Assembly (NCBI RefSeq): GCF_034424315.1
Contig: NZ_CP139972.1
Span: forward strand, 744,001-808,000
Direction of reading: 5' to 3'
Source: Chitinophaga sancti
Lineage (GTDB): Bacteria; Bacteroidota; Bacteroidia; Chitinophagales; Chitinophagaceae
Length of the DNA stretch: 64,000 nucleotides
Position numbers and translations under genes: made by a program. The notes under the pieces were generated by a model. It was not told where the DNA came from. It saw nothing but the letters and a program-made list of their open reading frames with translations, and made no database searches. Every line of letters begins with the position of its first letter. Positions within the stretch are counted from its first letter, which is position 1. This document shows positions 8,177 to 16,726 of this stretch, piece after piece.

Positions 8177-11100
8177 CTAATACATCAATTTATAGACCAC
8201 CGGCGTTACCACCCTCGATAACAAAGTAGAACTGATCAAACCCCCAATCAATACGATCGCCAGCGGCGCAATTAAAGGATTCGTACTGATCGCAATCGGA
8301 ATCAAACCCCCAATCGCCGTCAATGAAGTCAATACAATCGGCAAAAACCTGATCTCACCCGCCTCACGGATCGCTTCGTCCAGCGTCTTACCCTGCTCCC
8401 GCAACTGGTTCGTAAAGTCCACCAGCAGGATCGTATTTTTCACCTCAATCCCCGCCAGCGCAATCATCCCAATGATCGCCACAAAAGAGAGGGTATTGCC
8501 CGTCATCCACAGTGCCACAGCCGCACCTACCACACCCAGCGGGATCACTGACAATACAATGAAGGTGCTCTTGAAGGTCCTGAACTCTAGGATCAGCACC
8601 GCAATAAACATAAACACCGTCAGGATAATAATGCTGGTAAAGTCACCAAATGAATCCTTCCGTGACTCAATCTCACCACCCATCTCATAAGAATAACCCG
8701 CTGGTTTTGGCAGCGCATCCATCTTCGCAATCACCTCGTTCAATACCTTGTCTACCAGCACCCCCTTGTCCACAAATGCCGTCACAGATACCACTCTTCT
8801 CTTTTCCTGGTGACTGATACTGATAGGAGAGTTCTCCATTTTCAGATCCGCCACCTGGCTCAAAGGAATCGATTTTCCATCATTCGCATTTACATACAGG
8901 CTATTAAATACATCCATCGTAGGTCTGCCACGCTTGTTTCTTGTGAGCAGGATGTCGTAATCATTGTCATTATTATCCGCATAGTGCCCCAGGTTCAGCC
9001 CTGCTACCGCCAGTCGTACTGTACGGTCTATATTCAGACTCGGTACACCCAATTGCTGCGCCTTTTCTTTATTGATCACGACCCTGATATCACTCTTCAG
9101 TAATTTCACCGGGTTGTCTACGTAAATCGTACCGGGTGTTTTGCGTAATATTTCTTCCGCACGGCCAGCCATTTCTCTCAGTGAATCCAGGTTATCGCCG
9201 AACAACCGGATCTCAACCGGTGCCGGTAATGCTGGCCCCTGCTCAAAATTCTTGACCTCTACTTTTGCACCGGGATAGGGTGTCCAAAGTTTACGCAACT
9301 TGTCAATCAGTGCCAGTTTTTTATCAGGAGCTATCTCCGGTTTCAGCTGCACAAAGATCTGCGCATAGTCACTCCTTTCATGTTCCTGTATGATATTATA
9401 ATAAACCCTTGGATTACCACGGCCTATATTCGTAGAGAAATATTGGATGTCTTTCTCTGTCTTTAATACCTTCTCGATCTCCAGCGCAATGTCGTGCGTA
9501 TAGGGCAGATTAGATTGTGCCGGTGTGGTAATATTGATGAGGAACTGTGGCTTTTCAGAAGCAGGGAATAAACTGAATCCAATCACCTTGAACAGGTAGA
9601 TCGCTCCGCCAAAGATGATCACAGTTGCCACTACTGTCATGATGGGGCGTTTCAGTGCACCATCCAGCAGTTTGCTGTAACTACCGTGGATCAGGCGTTT
9701 CAGGCCACGCATAAAGATGTTGCCATCCGGATGGCCGGTATGTGCTTTCAGTAATTTACTGCTCAAAAAAGGAATGATTGTCAGTGATACAAGCATAGAA
9801 GCCAGTACACTAAAGATCACAGCCAGTGGTAATCCCCTGATGAAGTCACCAGAACCTTCGGGCATAAATACCAGTGGCATAAAGGCAATGATCAGTGCAG
9901 CTGTACAGCCGATTACCGCTAATCCAATCTGTTTGGTTGCTTTCAAAGTCGCGTCCAGCCTGTTATGCCCTTCCAGCATCCATCGTTCAATATTCTCTAC
10001 CACGACTATGCTGTCATCCACCAGCAATCCTAAGGCAACTACCAGGCCTACGATGCTCAGCTGGTTCAGGTTATATCCAAATACATTCAGCAGGATGATG
10101 CCGATAGATAATGACAGGGGAATAGAGATCATAACAATCAGCGCGGGTCTGAAACCCAGTGGGAGCAGGGTTACGGCTACCAGCAGGATCGCAATAATAA
10201 AGTCTTCACCTAGTCCGCTCAGTCGCCTGTTTACGTTCTCCGCCTGGTCAAAATTTCTGACCAGGTCAATATTTGCAGGCAGTGTTTTTTTGAACTGCTC
10301 TATCACGGGGCCATACACTTTTTGTGTCTTACTGATATTCTCACCTTCCTTCTGTGCCGCGACGAGGAATACGCAACGGTGCGCATTCAGGCGTGTCGCA
10401 TAGGTGTCGTCATTAAAGCCGTAGTAAACATTCGCAATATCTTTCAGGAAAATATTCTTGTTGCTGTTGACATTGATCACGGTATTTTTGATCTCATCGA
10501 GTGATTTATAGCTGCCGCTACTCTTGATGTTGTAAGTGCGATTACCTGCATCAATACTACCACCGGGGATGTTGGCCATTTCGCCCTGTAAGCTGCCGAT
10601 AACGCTGTTGACAGAGATGCCCATCTGCGCAATCTTTTCCATCTGGAGTTCGATGCGGACCTGCCTGTCAGGAACGCCGTGGATCTCTACATTTTTCAGC
10701 TCTTTCAGTCTTTCCAGTTCATCCTGTAATTTCTCTGCATAGTATTGCAGTTTATCCATGGGGGCATTTTCTGACACCAGGCCCAGTTGCAGGATGTTTA
10801 CGTCACTGGGCTGGAAGCGCATCACGTCAATGCGTATATTTTCTGGTAGTTCGCCACGTTTACCATTTACCACGCGCAGTACTTCCTGGTACTTCTCGTT
10901 CACATCGCTGCTGTATTTATATTCTACCCTGATCACGGCCAGACCATCCCCAATGGAGGTGCGCAGCCTTTTTACATTTTCCTGGGCATAGAGTTCTTTT
11001 TCCAGGGGGTCTACGACCAGGTCTTCCATATCTTTTGGACTGGTGCCCGGGTAGACAACGACCACGGAATAGGTAGGGGCGTGCATTTCCGGGTCTTCGG

Positions 11101-11203
11101 AACGGGGCATATTGAAGATGGTCATGATGCCCAGTGTGATGATCATGATAAAGATGACCAGGGTGAACTGGTAATTCTTTACCGCATATGTTGAAATTTT
11201 CAT
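8177..11203 (-). CDS. RND efflux pump, inner-membrane subunit
   Basis: This 1008-residue protein is the proton-driven inner-membrane component of a tripartite RND efflux system. The first membrane helix is near residues 10-30, followed by a porter domain beginning PTYSVVVVYPGTSPKDMEDLV. The helix with the proton-relay aspartates reads LVVALGLLVDDSIVVVEN. A second porter domain and the C-terminal helices (GMIALAGIEVKNTILLVDF) complete it. It is slightly shorter than AcrB. It is the last gene of a minus-strand operon after tetR, tolC and the adaptor. A 66-bp tandem array fills the 421 bp between the adaptor stop and this start, which is unusual because adaptor and pump genes are normally nearly contiguous. 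Substrates cannot be read from sequence. Confidence 0.93.
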   Translation of the reverse strand: MKISTYAVKNYQFTLVIFIMIITLGIMTIFNMPRSEDPEMHAPTYSVVVVYPGTSPKDMEDLVVDPLEKELYAQENVKRLRTSIGDGLAVIRVEYKYSSDVNEKYQEVLRVVNGKRGELPENIRIDVMRFQPSDVNILQLGLVSENAPMDKLQYYAEKLQDELERLKELKNVEIHGVPDRQVRIELQMEKIAQMGISVNSVIGSLQGEMANIPGGSIDAGNRTYNIKSSGSYKSLDEIKNTVINVNSNKNIFLKDIANVYYGFNDDTYATRLNAHRCVFLVAAQKEGENISKTQKVYGPVIEQFKKTLPANIDLVRNFDQAENVNRRLSGLGEDFIIAILLVAVTLLPLGFRPALIVMISIPLSLSIGIILLNVFGYNLNQLSIVGLVVALGLLVDDSIVVVENIERWMLEGHNRLDATLKATKQIGLAVIGCTAALIIAFMPLVFMPEGSGDFIRGLPLAVIFSVLASMLVSLTIIPFLSSKLLKAHTGHPDGNIFMRGLKRLIHGSYSKLLDGALKRPIMTVVATVIIFGGAIYLFKVIGFSLFPASEKPQFLINITTPAQSNLPYTHDIALEIEKVLKTEKDIQYFSTNIGRGNPRVYYNIIQEHERSDYAQIFVQLKPEIAPDKKLALIDKLRKLWTPYPGAKVEVKNFEQGPALPAPVEIRLFGDNLDSLREMAGRAEEILRKTPGTIYVDNPVKLLKSDIRVVINKEKAQQLGVPSLNIDRTVRLAVAGLNLGHYADNNDNDYDILLTRNKRGRPTMDVFNSLYVNANDGKSIPLSQVADLKMENSPISISHQEKRRVVSVTAFVDKGVLVDKVLNEVIAKMDALPKPAGYSYEMGGEIESRKDSFGDFTSIIILTVFMFIAVLILEFRTFKSTFIVLSVIPLGVVGAAVALWMTGNTLSFVAIIGMIALAGIEVKNTILLVDFTNQLREQGKTLDEAIREAGEIRFLPIVLTSLTAIGGLIPIAISTNPLIAPLAIVLIGGLISSTLLSRVVTPVVYKLMY

Positions 11204-11230
11204 GTGCTGATTTTGAAACGGCGCGGCTTA

Positions 11231-11650
11231 TTTTACACTAATCGGACGACTATCCGAGATGCAAAGCATTGCCGCAAATGGGAAAAGTTCAATTTGTCTT
11301 ATGCTAATCGGACGACTATCCGAGATGCAAAGCATTGCCGCAAATGGGAAAAGTTCAATTTGTCTTATGCTAATCGAACTATCATCCGAGATGCAAAGCA
11401 TTGCCGCAAATGGGAAAGAGTTCAATTTGTCTTATGCTAATCGAACTATCATCCGAGATGCAAAGCATTGCTGCAAATGGGAAAAGTTCAATTTATTTTA
11501 CGCTAATCGAGCTATCATCCGAGATGCAAAGCATTGCCGCAAATGGGGAAAGTTCAATTTATTTTATACTAATCGAACTATCATCCGACATGCAAAGCAT
11601 TGCCGCAAATGGAAAGAGTTCAATTTATTTTACGCTAATCGGACTACCAT
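11231..11650 (-). repeat. 66-bp tandem array copying the adaptor gene's 3' end
   Basis: The heptamer CTAATCG recurs at 11238, 11304, 11370, 11437, 11503, 11569 and 11635, spacing 66 bp (67 once). The rightmost copy is the last codons of the adaptor gene (DGSPISVK-stop); the other six lie between adaptor and pump. Read in the transcribed direction each unit holds ATGCTTTGCAT and then codons for SDDSSIS(I/V)K-like residues. In the units next to the adaptor the frame closes with TAA. In the middle units the stop is lost (ATAAGACAA), and because 66 is a multiple of 3 the frame reads on. Long frames seen here on both strands are by-products of the repeat. The array would be part of the operon mRNA. 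Confidence 0.92.
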
Positions 11651-12737
11651 CCGTGAGATAAGCGCTACCTGAAATAATGAGTGCAGCAGCCTGTTCCAGC
11701 CCATTAGTAATAATCACCTGGTCTTTCTCCATACCACCAATAGTAACCGTCACTTTTTTGGCAGTCTTATGATCATTCGTGATAAATACATAACCTGTGC
11801 TGCCATCACCTTCCATCAGTGCATCGTAGGGAACCGCCCATGGGCCGTTATTTCCAGCGCCTGTAATACTACTCTTTGTATTTGTACCATTAGCTGCAAC
11901 ACCAGTACCTGCGCCCCCCGCCGGCTGTATCACCGCTTTGCCAAACATACCGTAAGCAATTGCCGCCGGTTTCGCCCCTGTTAATCGAATATCCGCCCGG
12001 AACGTACCACTTGCCTGGTTCAGTCCTTCTGTCTTTCGCACCACTACCCCTTCAAACATCTTTCCTGCCACCGATTCAATCTCCACCGTCGCTTTGTCCT
12101 GTTGCTGGATAGCGGCCCATTGTTTATTACTCAGATCCACCCGCAGCAGCCAGTTGCCGGACTGTGCACCATTCGTTTCAAAAACAGGTGTACCGCCCTG
12201 TACCAGCTGTCCTTCGCTGGCAAGTTTGCGCAATACATAGCCATTTGAAGTAGCGCGGATCTGGGAATGACTGCGATTGAACTCGGCAGATTTGTACTGC
12301 TCTTCTGCAATGCTCATCCCGGTCTTTGCATTCTGCAATTGTTCCAGCGTTGCCACGCTATCCTGGTACAAGTGGAGTACACGGTTATAATCGCGCTGAG
12401 CTTTTTCAAAGCCCAGTTGCGCCTGTGTTACCTGTGCATTGATTTCAGTGAGATTGAGCGTCGCGAGCAATTGTCCAGCCTTGATGGCATCGCCTTCTTT
12501 CACAAGCAGGCTTTGAATGATGCCGCCGGTTTTAAAGGAAAGCATCGTTTCGTCGTCCGTGGTAAATTGCCCGGAAACTGCTATGGCAGCGGTACCTGCG
12601 CTTTGACCATTCAAAGGCAACAGTTTTACAGGAATCACTTCAGTCCTGATTTTGTTTTCAGCAGCTTTGTTGTCTCCACAGGAGGCGACGAAGGCGGCGA
12701 GAAAAGGGAGTAGTAAGATGGCGTGAATAGTTTTCAT
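11625..12737 (-). CDS. RND efflux periplasmic adaptor lipoprotein
   Basis: This 370-residue protein is the HlyD/AcrA-type membrane-fusion subunit that bridges the pump and the TolC channel. I start it at the ATG at 12737 because this gives a lipoprotein signal peptide with the cleavage site FVASC; a longer in-frame start at 12815 would add 26 residues lying in repeated spacer DNA. The barrel-sandwich half motif MLSFKTGGIIQSLLVKEGDAIKAGQLLATL is visible (in parts: KTGGIIQSLLVKEGDAIKAG), then a coiled-coil hairpin with QAQLGFEKAQRDYNRV, then beta-barrel and proximal domains. It sits between tolC and the pump gene. Its last codons (DGSPISVK) are the template of the 66-bp array that follows. Confidence 0.92.
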   Translation of the reverse strand: MKTIHAILLLPFLAAFVASCGDNKAAENKIRTEVIPVKLLPLNGQSAGTAAIAVSGQFTTDDETMLSFKTGGIIQSLLVKEGDAIKAGQLLATLNLTEINAQVTQAQLGFEKAQRDYNRVLHLYQDSVATLEQLQNAKTGMSIAEEQYKSAEFNRSHSQIRATSNGYVLRKLASEGQLVQGGTPVFETNGAQSGNWLLRVDLSNKQWAAIQQQDKATVEIESVAGKMFEGVVVRKTEGLNQASGTFRADIRLTGAKPAAIAYGMFGKAVIQPAGGAGTGVAANGTNTKSSITGAGNNGPWAVPYDALMEGDGSTGYVFITNDHKTAKKVTVTIGGMEKDQVIITNGLEQAAALIISGSAYLTDGSPISVK

Positions 12738-12786
12738 TATCTCAGCGTTTAATGTTGTTATTGTGATTGGTTCAGTGATGCCTGTA

Positions 12787-13003
12787 ACCGGCATTTCAGT
12801 AAACCGCATTTTCAATTAATATTGTTATTGCAACTGTTAAAAAGTGATGAGCAAGGCTTATTCCCAACAGCTCTTTCAAAGATTACCTTTATCGAAACCG
12901 GCATCTCAGTAAATAGCATTTTATTATTGTACCTGCTAAACCGTACTGCGCAAACGGCATTCCTAACCGCCCTTTCCAAGACTACCCTTATTGCAACTGG
13001 TAA
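12787..13003 (-). repeat. Diverged duplications between tolC and adaptor
   Basis: The last 15 bases of the tolC gene (read on the plus strand TTATTGCAACTGGTA at 12989-13003) recur with few changes at 12924-12938 and 12825-12839. A second element, AACCGGCATCTCAGTAAA near 12896, recurs as AACCGGCATTTCAGTAAA near 12786. A third (CTCTTTCAAAGATTACCTTT near 12871) resembles bases near 12970 at the edge of tolC. Together they show that this spacer of about 250 bp was built by duplications that include the end of the upstream gene. Confidence 0.65.
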
Positions 13004-14352
13004 GCCGCAGCCTGCAATTCAATATCAGCCATACTCGTCTGCACCCCTGCAAATGCAAGCGCTACCTGCAAACGCGCACTCGTCAACTGGTTCTGTGCAT
13101 CCAGCAATTCCAGGTATAGCAGCTGACCTGCTTTGTACACTTTAAACTGATCGCGGTAATATTTTTCAGACAAGCCTAATTGCGTTTGTGCGTTCTGGTA
13201 ATTGGCCACTGCGGTATGATAATTATTATAGGCGGTCGTCAGTGCAAACTGCAGCGCACTATACGTTTCAGCGTAGGCAGCGTCCACCGTTTTTATTTCC
13301 ATTGCCGCCTGCTGTGCCTTATGCTTTTGCTGTCCGGCGGTAAAGATGTCCCACTGCAGATGTACGCCCCAGAGATAGTAACGGCTCTTATTATCTACCG
13401 CAAAATTGAAACCCTGTGAACCCAGATCCAGGAAAGTACTGAGCTTCGGAATCAGGTAAGCACCAGACTGCTTGTATTGCAGGGTCGCAATTTTTTGCTG
13501 CTGTTCCAGTTGTGTCAACTCCTCCCGCCTTGTAATAGTAGCTGTATCAGCTACCGGCAGGAGGGAAGCGGTAGCAAATGTGGCGCTGTCCAGCAGGATC
13601 GTATCATGCAAGGGCTTATTCAGCAGGAAATTGAAATACGCCATTGCCAGCGTACGCTGATTTTCCGCACTCGTAATGTTCGTGAGGATCTTTTGTTGCT
13701 CTGCCTGTGAGCGGGTAAGTGCCGTGCTATTCGTCACCCCGTTCGCAATAAAGCTTTTATTCACCCGGATATTCTCATCTACCAGCAGCATCGCCGCATT
13801 GTAGATCTCCACCGCGCGGCAACTCTGGTAATACTGGTAATACGCAGTCTTCAGATCCTTCACCAGTTTACGCTTGTACACATTCACCGATGCCTGTTGC
13901 AAGGAAATATTCTCCCTGCGGATCTTATTCGCATACCAGATTTCAGTATTAATGAGTGGGAGCGTGGTGTGCAATTTTGCGTCGTAGAAGTTATTCGGGT
14001 TCAGGAGTACAGATTGGTTGTTCAATTGGGGGAAACTGTTACTCCCCGTCAGCTGATTCAAACTCGAGTACACATTATTCAGCAGATCCCCGATTGGAAT
14101 ATCAATGGTACGGCCCCCGTCAGCCCGGGTATAATCACCTACCAGGCTTACACTCGGATAAAAAAGTGATTTGGCTTCCTGCAGGGCATACAGCGACTTA
14201 TCGAGCTGGAAATTGCGCTGCTGCAGGCCCTGGTTTCGGGTAAATGCCTCCCGGATATAATGTTCAAGCAAGGTATCCTGGGCAGAAAGGCGGAAAGATA
14301 CACCCAGTATGGCCATAATGAACAAAAGTCTTTTTTTAATGCGTGTTGACAT
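12988..14352 (-). CDS. TolC-family outer-membrane efflux channel
   Basis: This 454-residue protein is the outer-membrane channel of the efflux system, with a signal peptide ending LSAQ and two long alpha-helical hairpin repeats (LEHYIREAFTRNQGLQQRN; ISLQQASVNVYKRKLVKDL). Length is normal for the family. I use the ATG at 14352 (MSTRIKKRLLF); the in-frame ATG at 14361 would place the start inside the TetR operator. It is transcribed towards the adaptor and pump genes and lies just downstream of tetR. The operator overlapping its leader predicts repression by the TetR protein. Its last bases are copied, in diverged form, in the following spacer. Confidence 0.9.
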   Translation of the reverse strand: MSTRIKKRLLFIMAILGVSFRLSAQDTLLEHYIREAFTRNQGLQQRNFQLDKSLYALQEAKSLFYPSVSLVGDYTRADGGRTIDIPIGDLLNNVYSSLNQLTGSNSFPQLNNQSVLLNPNNFYDAKLHTTLPLINTEIWYANKIRRENISLQQASVNVYKRKLVKDLKTAYYQYYQSCRAVEIYNAAMLLVDENIRVNKSFIANGVTNSTALTRSQAEQQKILTNITSAENQRTLAMAYFNFLLNKPLHDTILLDSATFATASLLPVADTATITRREELTQLEQQQKIATLQYKQSGAYLIPKLSTFLDLGSQGFNFAVDNKSRYYLWGVHLQWDIFTAGQQKHKAQQAAMEIKTVDAAYAETYSALQFALTTAYNNYHTAVANYQNAQTQLGLSEKYYRDQFKVYKAGQLLYLELLDAQNQLTSARLQVALAFAGVQTSMADIELQAAAYQLQ

Positions 14353-14370
14353 AATGAACACTGTTTAGTG
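14352..14370. promoter_or_regulatory. TetR operator in front of tolC
   Basis: TAATGAACACTGTTTAGTG shares the uninterrupted 15-mer TGAACACTGTTTAGT with the palindrome upstream of tetR. It touches the start codon of tolC. Two identical cores flanking the regulator gene, one palindromic, strongly suggest the operator of the adjacent TetR protein. Confidence 0.8.
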
Positions 14371-14445
14371 ATGTGGTATAAAAAAAGACACCTAGCGTGT
14401 CAGTGAAAATGAATTGGTTGTCAATCAAAAAGAGCGAATCGTTTG

Positions 14446-14473
14446 TCTGTGTCAACTGTATTGTTGACACAGA
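14446..14473. repeat. Perfect 11-bp inverted repeat after tetR
   Basis: TCTGTGTCAAC (14446-14456) and GTTGACACAGA (14463-14473) flank a 6-bp loop in the 118-bp spacer between tetR and tolC. On the minus strand it lacks a T tract, so a terminator role for tetR is uncertain. It may instead be a regulatory site for the tolC promoter. Confidence 0.6.
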
Positions 14474-14479
14474 TAATAT

Positions 14480-15088
14480 TTATTTCTGAATAATTTGCAT
14501 AAACTCCTGTAACGCAATCTGGACAAGGTCTGCCTGTTCTTCCTCATTCATCCTGGTTACCTTCATCCTGCCCCGGATCGTGAGGGCAATAATGCCATGA
14601 CCCAGGCCCCACATGATCATCCCTGCCCGTGTAGGATCGGAGAAACGCAGGTGATCCTTGGCTGCCTCCACGGTATCTATCAGGAACTGGAAAGCCCCGC
14701 TGCAATTCTCCCAGAAATCATCTTCCCCCACCGCCTTCATTGGTGAGCGGAGAATGAACATCAGGTCATAAAGGTCCGGGTTAGCAATGCCGTATTCTAT
14801 ATATGCTTTCAGCAATTGCCGCAGGCGCTCCATCGGATTGGCTGAAACCGCGTGTTCCTGGAAATATGCATGCAGCTGATCAAAAGCCTCCCGCTGGATC
14901 TCGTAAAACAATTCATCCTTATCCTTGTAATAGAGATAGATCGTCGCAGGCGAATACTCAATCTTTTCGGCAATATTACGGATCGACGTCTTCTCATATC
15001 CATCCTTGATGAACATCTCCATTGCAGCGCTGATTATCAGCTTCCGCATCTCCTGTTTTTCTCTTTCTTTGCGATCCGAAATCCCCAT
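14480..15088 (-). CDS. TetR-family repressor of the efflux operon
   Basis: This 202-residue protein has the TetR helix-turn-helix near residues 15-60 (IISAAMEMFIKDGYEKTSI, then AEKIEYSPATIYLYYKDKD) and a helical ligand-binding region after it. It is read in the same direction as tolC, adaptor and pump, 127 bp upstream of tolC. Palindromic sites sharing a 15-mer lie both in front of its own gene and in front of tolC, so I infer that it represses itself and the efflux genes until an inducer binds. The inducer is unknown. Confidence 0.92.
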   Translation of the reverse strand: MGISDRKEREKQEMRKLIISAAMEMFIKDGYEKTSIRNIAEKIEYSPATIYLYYKDKDELFYEIQREAFDQLHAYFQEHAVSANPMERLRQLLKAYIEYGIANPDLYDLMFILRSPMKAVGEDDFWENCSGAFQFLIDTVEAAKDHLRFSDPTRAGMIMWGLGHGIIALTIRGRMKVTRMNEEEQADLVQIALQEFMQIIQK

Positions 15089-15112
15089 AATTAATTTCTT
15101 TACGACGCAAAC

Positions 15113-15133
15113 TTACTGAACACTGTTTAGTAA
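15113..15133. promoter_or_regulatory. TetR operator in front of tetR
   Basis: TACTGAACACTGTTTAGTA (15114-15132) fits the palindrome TACTnAACAnTGTTnAGTA exactly, and the flanking T and A extend it by one pair. It lies 25 bp upstream of the tetR start codon. It shares its 15-bp core with the site at tolC. Confidence 0.85.
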
Positions 15134-15215
15134 ATCAAATTTATTTTAAACAATTCTATAAATCAATCATTTCGTAGACGATTTATCCCCGATACTTGAA
15201 ATTGAAAGAAATTTA

Positions 15216-15248
15216 TTTGGAGAATTAAAAAATTGACACTTACCTTTG
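15216..15248 (+). promoter_or_regulatory. Bacteroidota-type promoter for the SAM leader
   Basis: TTTG (15216-15219) and TACCTTTG (15241-15248) are separated by 21 bp, matching the -33 TTTG and -7 TAnnTTTG elements of the phylum. The riboswitch begins about 20 bp downstream, as expected for a start near 15255. Confidence 0.75.
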
Positions 15249-15267
15249 CAGCAGTTCTTTAAGATAC

Positions 15268-15378
15268 CTTATCAAGAAAGGCAGAGGGAAATGGCCCTGC
15301 GAAGCCTTAGCAACCATCTTGTTCCACCAGACAGGAAAGGTGCTACATCCATCCCGGATCAAAACCGGGAAAGATAAG
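15268..15378 (+). promoter_or_regulatory. SAM-I (S-box) riboswitch
   Basis: The S-box core is clear: GAGGGAAATGGCCCTGCGAA followed by GCCTTAGCAACC. The closing P1 helix is CTTATC (15268-15273) with GATAAG (15373-15378), and a P4-like stem CCCGG/CCGGG lies before it. The S-box aptamer binds S-adenosylmethionine and switches off methionine and cysteine genes. It lies upstream of a trans-sulfuration enzyme, with an intrinsic terminator in between. Confidence 0.93.
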
Positions 15379-15416
15379 TCAGTAGATTTGATCGATATTA
15401 CTCAATATACTTTTAA

Positions 15417-15446
15417 ACTCACCTGACTATCCAGGTGAGTTTTTTT
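15417..15446 (+). terminator. Riboswitch-controlled terminator
   Basis: ACTCACCTG (15417-15425) and CAGGTGAGT (15432-15440) form a perfect 9-bp stem followed by six or more T residues. It lies 38 bp after the aptamer and 76 bp before the gene, so it is the expression platform: bound SAM should favour this terminator. Confidence 0.88.
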
Positions 15447-15521
15447 ATGCCCACTCCTCTCTGATAAGCTCCCACAGGAACTCTGTTTAATCAATTTTAT
15501 CATCAACTAAAAAACAAACCG

Positions 15522-16691
15522 ATGAGTAACATCACCAACCTTCTCCATTCCATTCCTGTAGATCCTTTAACCGGCGCTATCGCCGTTCCTATCTACCAGA
15601 CCTCTACCTTTGTACAGGATGCTCCCGGTGTTAACAAAGGTTACGATTATGCCCGTACCAACAACCCAACCCGCGAAACCTTAGAAAAGATCGTGGCTGG
15701 CCTGGAAGCCGGCAGTACCGGTATCGCCTTTAGCAGTGGGCTCGCCGCCATCGACGCGGTGCTGAAACTCCTGCAATCCGGCGACGAGATCATTGCCGTT
15801 GACGACATCTATGGCGGCGCTTTCCGTCTTTTTGACAAGGTGTACAAAAAGTTCGGCATCAACGTAACTTATGTAGACACCAGCGATGTACAAAACATCC
15901 TGGATGCCATCACGCCCGCCACAAAACTGATCTGGCTGGAAACCCCCACCAATCCCACTTTAAAGATCTCTGATATCGGTGCTATTGCAAAAATCGCCAA
16001 AGCACATCACATCCTTTTTGCGGTAGACAATACTTTCGGTACCCCCGTATTACAGCAGCCCCTGGGCCTGGGTGCGGACATCGTAATTCATAGTGCGACC
16101 AAGTACCTCGGCGGGCACAGTGATCTCATTGCCGGCCTCGTCATCACGAAAGATCCTGCTTTGGGTGCAGATATCAAGTTCTACCAGAATGCCTGTGGTG
16201 CCATCCTGTCGCCGTTTGACAGTTTCCTGCTCATTCGTGGTATCGAAACCGTGCACCTGCGCGTGCGCCAGCATTGTGCCAATGCAAAAGAGATTGCCCT
16301 CTTCCTGGAGCAGCATCCCCTGGTGGACAAGGTATTTTATCCCGGCCTTTCATCACATCCTCACCATGACATTGCAAAAAAGCAGGCCAAAGGATTCGGC
16401 GGCATTGTAAGTTTTACCCTGAAAAATGATACGGAGGCTGCGGCACAGCAGTTCGTGACCGCCACAAAGTATTTCAAACTCGCTGAGAGCCTTGGTGGTG
16501 TTAAAAGTTTGTTATGTCACCCGGCATCCATGACCCATAAATCCATCCCCACCGAAAAGAGAAGAGCCGCCGGGGTAGCGGATAGCCTCATCCGTTTGAG
16601 CGTTGGATTGGAGGAACCGGAAGACCTGCTGTCAGACCTCGCTCATGCCTTTCATCAAATTCAGTCTGCAGCGGTCGCAATATTTAACTGA
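15522..16691 (+). CDS. Trans-sulfuration PLP enzyme (cystathionine synthase/lyase)
   Basis: This 389-residue protein belongs to the Cys/Met-metabolism PLP enzyme family. The early motif TGAIAVPIYQTSTFVQ, the cofactor-binding YARTNNPTRE and the Schiff-base lysine Lys194 in SATKYLGGHSD are all present, and the C-terminal SLGGVKSLLCHPASMTH is typical. The S-box riboswitch upstream argues for methionine or cysteine synthesis, which favours cystathionine gamma-synthase, but cystathionine beta- or gamma-lyase and O-acetylhomoserine sulfhydrylase share these motifs, so I give no symbol. It is apparently the first gene of a transcript that may continue into the amidohydrolase 35 bp downstream. Confidence 0.9.
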   Translation: MSNITNLLHSIPVDPLTGAIAVPIYQTSTFVQDAPGVNKGYDYARTNNPTRETLEKIVAGLEAGSTGIAFSSGLAAIDAVLKLLQSGDEIIAVDDIYGGAFRLFDKVYKKFGINVTYVDTSDVQNILDAITPATKLIWLETPTNPTLKISDIGAIAKIAKAHHILFAVDNTFGTPVLQQPLGLGADIVIHSATKYLGGHSDLIAGLVITKDPALGADIKFYQNACGAILSPFDSFLLIRGIETVHLRVRQHCANAKEIALFLEQHPLVDKVFYPGLSSHPHHDIAKKQAKGFGGIVSFTLKNDTEAAAQQFVTATKYFKLAESLGGVKSLLCHPASMTHKSIPTEKRRAAGVADSLIRLSVGLEEPEDLLSDLAHAFHQIQSAAVAIFN

Positions 16692-16726
16692 TAGTTCGTA
16701 GTTTGCAATACAGCAAACCATATTGA

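Noticed and set aside
11204..11672. Several long frames on both strands in the 66-bp array
   Set aside because: The repeat length is a multiple of 3, so open frames extend automatically; the products are simple repeats without coding character.
15228..15240. A further AraR-like box before the SAM riboswitch
   Set aside because: The TTGACA half matches, but the TGT half does not; the match is explained by an AT-rich promoter region.
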